Source of the DNA: Actinomycetes bacterium
GTDB taxonomy: Bacteria > Actinomycetota > Thermoleophilia > Solirubrobacterales > 70-9
Direction of reading: 5' to 3'
Assembly (NCBI GenBank): GCA_023434465.1
Contig: JAEYSQ010000068.1
Coordinates: 1-9,822 of the forward strand
DNA: 9,822 bases
Under the pieces are notes generated by a model. The model worked only from the letters and a program-made list of their open reading frames with translations, did no database searches and was not told the origin of the DNA. A program made the position numbers and the translations under genes. Shown here piece by piece: positions 5,801-9,822 of the stretch (positions within the stretch are counted from its first letter, which is position 1; the number at the start of each line of letters is the position of its first letter).

Positions 5801-5829
5801 GGGCGGGACCTCAGGGGCGGGCCCCGCCC
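5801..5829 (-). terminator. GC-rich hairpin between acylase and PCMT genes
   Basis: GGGCGGG (5801-5807) is perfectly complementary to CCCGCCC (5823-5829), with a 15-nt loop. A second GGGCGGG at 5815-5821 is a direct repeat of the first arm, so alternative pairings exist. It follows the acylase stop (5848) by about 20 bp. There is no U-tract. It may reduce readthrough into the PCMT gene. Confidence 0.45.
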
Positions 5830-5847
5830 GGCCGATCGCTTCTGGAC

Positions 5848-8268
5848 TCAGAAACCGCGCCGTTCGGCTTTCGCTCCGCCGGCGAAGCGTTTCACCTTGA
5901 GACCGGGCGACTTCTTCTGCTGGCCCGGGCAGAAGCGGTCTAGAGCCCAGCGCTTCTTTGAGTAGAGCCTGGTCTGGTCGGCCAGGTGCTTCGACCTCGG
6001 ATTCTCCGACTGAGAGTAGGTCAGGATCATGCTCGCCCTCGGGCACTTCGCCCCGGTCAGGTGAACCGCCTGGATGAAGCTCGACCCGGTTTCGATCTCG
6101 GTGATCCCCTTGCCCGGAACCCAGGGACCCCAGACCGGGTTGAACGAACCGTACGGCTCGAAGTCACCTGCCGGGATCGGGATCTTTCGGCCCTGCCGGG
6201 TCACGGTCTGGTAGTCGCGCCGCGTGGCGGTGAGCGGGATTTCCTGGCTTGCGAACTCGTCGATCGTGTCGGCCAGGGCGATCGGCAGGTCGACGTTCAG
6301 GGTGTTGAGCCCGCTCGGCGTGCCGACCGGGTCAGTGAAGTCGAACGGGGTCGAGTAGACCGGTCCGGTCGAGCCGGTGTAGAGCCTTTCGGCGAAACGC
6401 TGGAAGAACAGACCGCCGGTCGAGTTGAGGTTGTTGCGCGCGTTCCAGCCTTCGAGGGCATCGCAGGCTTCGGCCGTGTTCTGTGGCCCGCCGGTGCCGA
6501 CCACGACCGGATTCGCGTTGCAGTACGCGACGACCTGGTCGAGCAGCAGCTCGGCCGACTCGACCCGGTTGTTGTAGAGCATCGCCTTCAGCTTGCCGAG
6601 GTTGAACTTGCCGCCGTCGAGGGTCTCGTTGATCATCTTGTGTGCGAGCCTGGTCCGTTCGGACTGGGCGATCCGTTCCTCGCCGATGATCCGGTCGAAC
6701 CCCTCGAGCGGCTTCTTCACGTTGCTGAGCCAGTACGAGTCGTTCGAGTTTTCGACGTAATCAGACCGCATCTGGAACGGCATCTCGCTGGCCGGCAGAA
6801 GTCCCGGTCCGGCCGAGCCCCTGACTCTCCTGCTCATGTCGCAGTCCCCGTTTGACCCATCGAAGACAGCCAGCCGGAAAGCTGGCCAGGCGACCGCCCC
6901 GAGGCCCGTGTTGCACTGCGCGACCCGCTCGTCGGATGCGTCCGGCACCGCTCCGATGTCGGCGTAGAGGGCGCGGCCCTTCGAGTCGTTGGCGATCGTG
7001 TTGACCCACGGAATCGCCTGGTATTTCCTGAGGATCTTCAACACCTTCGGCGAACTCTGGGCCCGGTTGATGTCATAGAAGTGATTGAGCATCCGGAAAT
7101 TGCCGGCGTTCGCGTCGTAGAGGGAGTAGCCGACGGCGTTGCTCCAGCCGAACAGCGGTGATCCCTGGACCGAGTTGGTCATGTAACCGTGCTCGGTCGA
7201 GTAGAGGGTCCGCTTCTGGGCAGGACCACCCTTGACCTGAACGGTCACCGTGGTTCGCTTCATCGGCTTCGATTGTCCGTCGACGATGTACCGGGTCGGA
7301 TCAGTCGGGTCGAGGGTCTCCTGGAAGAGGATGAAGCGGCGGGCCGTCGAGACCGTGTGGCTCCAGGCCATCTTGCGGGTGTGTCCGATCAGGATCACCG
7401 GCACACCCAGCAGGCTCGCGCCGGAGACGTTGACCATGCCCGGGACGGTCAGCTGCGCCTCGAAGAAGCGTTGCGAGCCGTGCCAGGGAAAGTGCGGGTT
7501 TCCGAGCAGGAGACCCTTGCCGCCCTGGGAGCCGGCCTTGCCGATCGCTACCGCGTTCGAACCGAGACCACCGGTGAAGTTGCCGAAATCGGGGCCGAAA
7601 TCATCGGCAGTGATCTCTTCCGGATCGGGCAAGTTCGCTTTCATGAACTCGGCCGGCGGCTGGGCCTGCGCGATCCCGTCCATCGAGGGGTCGGTCGAGC
7701 CGTAGCCGAGCAGCTGGTAGAAGCGCATGTAGACGTCGAGCACGGATACGGGCTTGACCCAGGCCTTGCCGCGGCACCTCGGGTCGGGCAGTTTCTTGAT
7801 CCCGGTCTTCCTGAGGTAGGCGTTGTAGCCGGCGGCGTAGCCCTTGACGACCTGTTTGACGACCGGCTTGGGACCGTTCGGCGGCCGCAGTTTCATCATC
7901 TTCTGGACCGTGCCTTCCTTCCGAACCCGCTTCCAGAAGAAATCGGAGTCGAGGTTCGAGATGAAGTTGGGCGCGTCGACCGAACCGCCGAAGTACCGTG
8001 ACCTTTCGCCGCGGATCGTCGTGTAGGTGTCGGCGAGGGTGCAGAGTTGCTGGCTCGCGATCGCCCAGCCATAGCCGTATCCAAGGCCGTAGGGCTTGTC
8101 CGCGAGGATCCTCGGGATCCCGTACTCGGTGGTGCGGATCGTGACCTTGGGCTGCTTCGCGGCGTCGGCCTGTCCCGCCAGGGGAATCGCAAGGAGCGCG
8201 AGCAGGAGCGCCCCCAGACCAACCAGAAGTGCGAACGGACGAAGCCAGGACGAAGACACCTGCCGCAT
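5848..8268 (-). CDS. Secreted penicillin acylase-family (S45) Ntn hydrolase, AHL/aculeacin acylase type
   Basis: This is an 806-residue precursor, full length for the family. Residues 1-36 are a signal peptide (basic start, LLVGLGALLLALLAIPL, then GQADA). The N-terminal chain and a spacer run to G236. Autocleavage is expected before S237 in GGLGSNAVAIG, giving a beta chain whose first residue is the nucleophile. Counting from S237, H259 (GNPHFPW) and V306 (SHTVS) fall at beta-23 and beta-70, the positions of active-site residues in PvdQ. An Asn in YVENSNDSYWLSN (507/509) matches the oxyanion-hole Asn region. The block NPHFPWHGSQRFFEAQLTVPGMVNVSGASLLGVPVILIGH resembles AhlM and aculeacin A acylase, which remove long acyl chains from homoserine lactones or lipopeptides. 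The substrate is inferred. AAGGAG lies 5 nt before the ATG, a strong ribosome site unlike the leaderless neighbours. Several Cys pairs suit an exported protein. Confidence 0.95.
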   Translation of the reverse strand: MRQVSSSWLRPFALLVGLGALLLALLAIPLAGQADAAKQPKVTIRTTEYGIPRILADKPYGLGYGYGWAIASQQLCTLADTYTTIRGERSRYFGGSVDAPNFISNLDSDFFWKRVRKEGTVQKMMKLRPPNGPKPVVKQVVKGYAAGYNAYLRKTGIKKLPDPRCRGKAWVKPVSVLDVYMRFYQLLGYGSTDPSMDGIAQAQPPAEFMKANLPDPEEITADDFGPDFGNFTGGLGSNAVAIGKAGSQGGKGLLLGNPHFPWHGSQRFFEAQLTVPGMVNVSGASLLGVPVILIGHTRKMAWSHTVSTARRFILFQETLDPTDPTRYIVDGQSKPMKRTTVTVQVKGGPAQKRTLYSTEHGYMTNSVQGSPLFGWSNAVGYSLYDANAGNFRMLNHFYDINRAQSSPKVLKILRKYQAIPWVNTIANDSKGRALYADIGAVPDASDERVAQCNTGLGAVAWPAFRLAVFDGSNGDCDMSRRVRGSAGPGLLPASEMPFQMRSDYVENSNDSYWLSNVKKPLEGFDRIIGEERIAQSERTRLAHKMINETLDGGKFNLGKLKAMLYNNRVESAELLLDQVVAYCNANPVVVGTGGPQNTAEACDALEGWNARNNLNSTGGLFFQRFAERLYTGSTGPVYSTPFDFTDPVGTPSGLNTLNVDLPIALADTIDEFASQEIPLTATRRDYQTVTRQGRKIPIPAGDFEPYGSFNPVWGPWVPGKGITEIETGSSFIQAVHLTGAKCPRASMILTYSQSENPRSKHLADQTRLYSKKRWALDRFCPGQQKKSPGLKVKRFAGGAKAERRGF

Positions 8269-8307
8269 TGATTCTCCTTCGGTATTGATTCCCTCGCCAA
8301 GAACATA

Positions 8308-8334
8308 CCCGCCAGCGGGCCTCCCGACTAGGGT
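8308..8334. promoter_or_regulatory. Divergent promoter region of acylase and GFA genes
   Basis: The 72-bp gap contains TAGGGT (8329-8334), a TANNNT -10 six bases before the plus-strand ATG, and an inverted repeat CCCGC-CA-GCGGG (8308-8319). On the minus strand TATGTT (8307-8302) is a possible acylase -10. No convincing -35 box is visible for either gene. Confidence 0.35.
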
Positions 8335-8340
8335 TTAAAC

Positions 8341-8808
8341 ATGGAGAGTTCAGCGCAGGATCAGACTCTGGAACCGGCCAGCCACCTGACCGGCGAATGC
8401 ATGTGCGGCAAGGTGACCTTCGAGGTCAACGAACCGCTGATCGGGGTCGCGCTCTGTTACTGCAAGCGCTGCCAGCGCCGGACCGGGACCGGGGTCTCGG
8501 CGACCGGCCTGACCAGGCCCGGCTCGTTCTCGCTAACCGGCGGCGAAGAATCGGTGGCCGGCTACGAGCCCGGTGACGGCGGTTTCAACAAGTTCTTCTG
8601 CGGCGAATGCGGCGGCCATCTCTACACCAGCCACCCCGACAACCCGGATATTCTTGCGGTCCGGCTCGGCGCGCTGAACGAGGACCCCGGGCTTCGTCCC
8701 ATGGCCCATCAGTTCACCGCTTACGCCGCCCCCTGGTTCCCGGTCCCCGATGACGACCTCCCGAAGTTCCCGGAACGCCTCGACTGGACAAAGGTCGACC
8801 TGGGTTAG
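8341..8808 (+). CDS. GFA/Mss4-fold zinc-binding protein
   Basis: This 155-residue protein is of the GFA (glutathione-dependent formaldehyde-activating enzyme) family. The zinc-binding cysteines are all present: C20 and C22 in GECMCGKVTF, C39, C41 and C44 in CYCKRCQRRTG, and C87 and C90 in FFCGECGGHLYTS. The latter lies in the beta-tent core. Most family members are unconnected with formaldehyde or glutathione, and actinobacteria generally lack glutathione, so the family name should not be read as its function. The ATG directly follows TAGGGTTTAAAC with no ribosome site, suggesting a leaderless mRNA. Its stop (TAG 8806-8808) overlaps the convergent SRPBCC stop by 4 bp. It is divergent from the acylase. 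Confidence 0.92.
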   Translation: MESSAQDQTLEPASHLTGECMCGKVTFEVNEPLIGVALCYCKRCQRRTGTGVSATGLTRPGSFSLTGGEESVAGYEPGDGGFNKFFCGECGGHLYTSHPDNPDILAVRLGALNEDPGLRPMAHQFTAYAAPWFPVPDDDLPKFPERLDWTKVDLG

Positions 8809-9305
8809 CCGGCCTTGCGCTCCGCCAGCAAGCGATCGAGTTTCGCGTAGCCCTCGTCCATGCCCTGCTCCATGCCCGACTGGAGCATTCCGTCGCGGTA
8901 TTCCTTCGCCTCGAAAGTAGTTACGGTGACGACCCGGGTCTGGCCGCCTTCGATCGGGATCAGGTCCATCTCGTCGATCGCCGCAGGGGGCTGCGGTTCC
9001 ATGATGAAGTTGAAGGTCTGCTTGAGGCGGTTCGGCGGGTCGATCTTCCGGAACTCACCAAAGAAGACGTACTCGTTGCCCTCCGGATCACGTTGGAGGT
9101 AACGCCAGTTTCCCCCGACCTGGAAGTCGTACTCCTCGACCACCATTTCTAGGCCCTCCGGGCCGACCCATTGGCTGAACAGGTCGGGATCGCTGTAACA
9201 CTCGAAGATCAGCTCCGGCGGCGCATCGAAGATCCGCTCCGTCCTGATCTCGGTGTCGCCAGGTGCCGTCACGACAGTCTTGTGCAGCTCGGTCAGTTCA
9301 CTCAT
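8805..9305 (-). CDS. SRPBCC/AHSA1-family protein
   Basis: This 166-residue helix-grip protein matches the AHSA1 subgroup in full: TEIRTERIFDAPPELIFECYSDPDLFSQWVGPEGL (18-52), then DFQVGGNWRYLQRDPEGNEYVFFGEFRKIDPPNRLKQTF (60-98), a late strand TRVVTVTTF, and the closing helix MLQSGMEQGMDEGYAKLDRLLAE. The hydrophobic pocket probably binds a small ligand, and no catalytic residue can be assigned. The ATG at 9303-9305 overlaps the end of the upstream ArsR gene by 8 bp, so translation is coupled and both genes use the ArsR promoter. This repeats the ArsR-SRPBCC arrangement at the left end of the window, but the two SRPBCC proteins are only distantly alike by eye. Confidence 0.93.
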   Translation of the reverse strand: MSELTELHKTVVTAPGDTEIRTERIFDAPPELIFECYSDPDLFSQWVGPEGLEMVVEEYDFQVGGNWRYLQRDPEGNEYVFFGEFRKIDPPNRLKQTFNFIMEPQPPAAIDEMDLIPIEGGQTRVVTVTTFEAKEYRDGMLQSGMEQGMDEGYAKLDRLLAERKAG

Positions 9306-9654
9306 TGTCCTTCTCCTTCTTGCGTTGCTCGATCAGTTCCTCAAGTCGGTTCAGTTGCTGATGGCGCTTGCGCCGGAACTCGTCCAGCCAGAAGGCGGCT
9401 TCATCGAACCCCTCGCTGCGGAGCTCACAGACGCGGATTCGACCCCGCTTCTCCGTGACTACCAACTTCGCCTCTTCCAGAATGCGGATGTGCTTCTTCA
9501 TCCCGGTCAGGGACATGCCCGCCGGTTCCGCCAGTTCCGAGATCGAAGCCGACCCGTCACCGAGCCGGTCAACGATCGCCATCCGAACCGGATCGGAAAG
9601 AGCCGAAAAAGCCCTCACAACCGAACCGGATTCCGAATCCAAATACTGAACCAT
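9298..9654 (-). CDS. ArsR-family winged-helix transcriptional repressor
   Basis: This is a 118-residue regulator from ATG 9654: MVQYLDSESGSVVRAFSALSDPVRMAIVDRL, helix-turn-helix SISELAEPAGMSLTGMKKHIRILEEAKLV, wing VTEKRGRIRVCEL, and a basic-acidic C-terminal helix ending in RKKEKDNE. No metal-binding Cys/His set is apparent. The frame stays open upstream to the window edge. I reject that extension because a near-consensus promoter (TTGACA, 16 nt, TATAGT) ends 7 nt before this ATG, and the protein then starts where ArsR proteins normally do. The mRNA should be leaderless. An inverted repeat covers the start codon, as in the left-hand ArsR gene, consistent with autorepression. It is in an operon with the SRPBCC gene that overlaps its end. 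Confidence 0.92.
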   Translation of the reverse strand: MVQYLDSESGSVVRAFSALSDPVRMAIVDRLGDGSASISELAEPAGMSLTGMKKHIRILEEAKLVVTEKRGRIRVCELRSEGFDEAAFWLDEFRRKRHQQLNRLEELIEQRKKEKDNE

Positions 9655-9664
9655 ACAGTTCACT
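9645..9664 (-). promoter_or_regulatory. Inverted repeat over the second ArsR start codon (candidate operator)
   Basis: The plus strand reads ACTGAAC-CATACA-GTTCACT: 7-bp arms with one mismatch. The centre (9654.5) is on the A of the ATG, the same register as the repeat at 736-753. It overlaps the -10 (9662-9667). A further pair, ACAGTT (9655-9660) and AACTGT (9681-9686), brackets the promoter. Confidence 0.5.
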
Positions 9665-9689
9665 ATACACCCAGGAAGAAAACTGTCAA
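9662..9689 (-). promoter_or_regulatory. Near-consensus sigma70-type promoter of ArsR-SRPBCC operon
   Basis: On the minus strand: TTGACA (9689-9684), a 16-nt spacer, TATAGT (9667-9662), then 7 nt to the ATG. This is the best promoter in the window and fixes the ArsR start. Confidence 0.7.
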
Positions 9690-9724
9690 ACAAACCTGCT
9701 TCACCAACAGTGCGCTCCAAACGG

Positions 9725-9783
9725 CCGTCCAGCGGGTGGATGCCAGGAGCCTCCAGCCGTGCGCTGGCAAGGAGGCAGGACGG
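9725..9783. repeat. Nested inverted repeats near the right edge
   Basis: CCGTCC (9725-9730) pairs with GGACGG (9778-9783). Inside are GCCT...AGGC and CCAGC-5 nt-GCTGG. The stretch 9690-9822 holds no gene I can support, so this could be a structured RNA, a terminator of a gene beyond the edge, or a chance result of high GC. Confidence 0.35.
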
Positions 9784-9822
9784 GAAATGGCCGCGATAGT
9801 ACGCGGGTACATGAGCTGCCAT

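Noticed and set aside
5986..8001. Long plus-strand open frames (289 and 270 codons) within 5986-6855 and 7189-8001
   Set aside because: They lie opposite the well-conserved acylase, show no recognisable domain and reflect high-GC codon bias.
9655..9822. In-frame 56-residue N-terminal extension of the right-hand ArsR protein
   Set aside because: It has no ArsR similarity, and a near-consensus promoter sits inside it 7 nt before ATG 9654.
1..9822. CRISPR array, tRNA/rRNA genes, IS elements or integrase
   Set aside because: No regularly spaced repeats, tRNA cloverleaf, rRNA segments, transposase motifs or terminal repeats were seen by eye.

Overview
The window is GC-rich by eye, gene-dense and has short intergenic gaps. 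The gene types are DNA-3-methyladenine glycosylase I, protein-L-isoaspartate methyltransferase, a secreted M14 peptidase, a secreted penicillin/AHL-type acylase, ArsR-SRPBCC pairs and a GntR/FadR regulator. Several start codons lie directly behind a -10-like hexamer, with no room for a ribosome binding site. Together these suggest chromosomal DNA of a high-GC actinobacterium. A soil lineage such as Thermoleophilia/Solirubrobacterales would fit, but the lineage is inference. I see no rRNA, tRNA, IS element, integrase, phage gene or CRISPR array.

Layout. At 1-780 (minus) an ArsR repressor is translationally coupled to a SRPBCC/AHSA1 gene that runs off the left edge. At 860-1594 (minus) is an exported M14 carboxypeptidase, divergent from tag at 1635-2207 (plus). 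At 2094-3092 (minus) is a membrane fatty acid hydroxylase/sterol desaturase family protein whose 3' end runs 114 bp antisense into tag. At 3150-3836 (minus) is a GntR regulator that closely resembles E. coli FadR, divergent from a SnoaL-like gene at 3907-4419 (plus). At 4445-5134 and 5151-5792 (minus) are a class I SAM methyltransferase and a PCMT-family methyltransferase, probably co-transcribed. At 5848-8268 (minus) is a full-length secreted N-terminal-nucleophile acylase of the AHL/aculeacin acylase type. It is divergent from a GFA-family zinc protein at 8341-8808 (plus). At 8805-9654 (minus) is a second ArsR-SRPBCC pair. The last 168 bases hold its promoter and an inverted-repeat-rich stretch with no gene I can support.

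How the parts may work together. The most coherent unit is FadR-like regulator + hydroxylase + SnoaL-like protein. A perfect 19-bp palindrome of the E. coli FadR operator type sits on the -10 of the hydroxylase. A degenerate copy sits between the regulator and the SnoaL-like gene. The regulator keeps the residues at the positions that contact DNA in E. coli FadR. This predicts lipid-responsive control of a membrane lipid-modifying enzyme. The two ArsR-SRPBCC modules share the same architecture: a TTGACA promoter, ATG 7 nt after the -10, an inverted repeat centred on the start codon, and an overlapping SRPBCC gene. They look like paralogous autoregulated switches. The remaining genes (glycosylase, PCMT, peptidase, acylase) are ordinary housekeeping or secreted functions with no obvious shared pathway.
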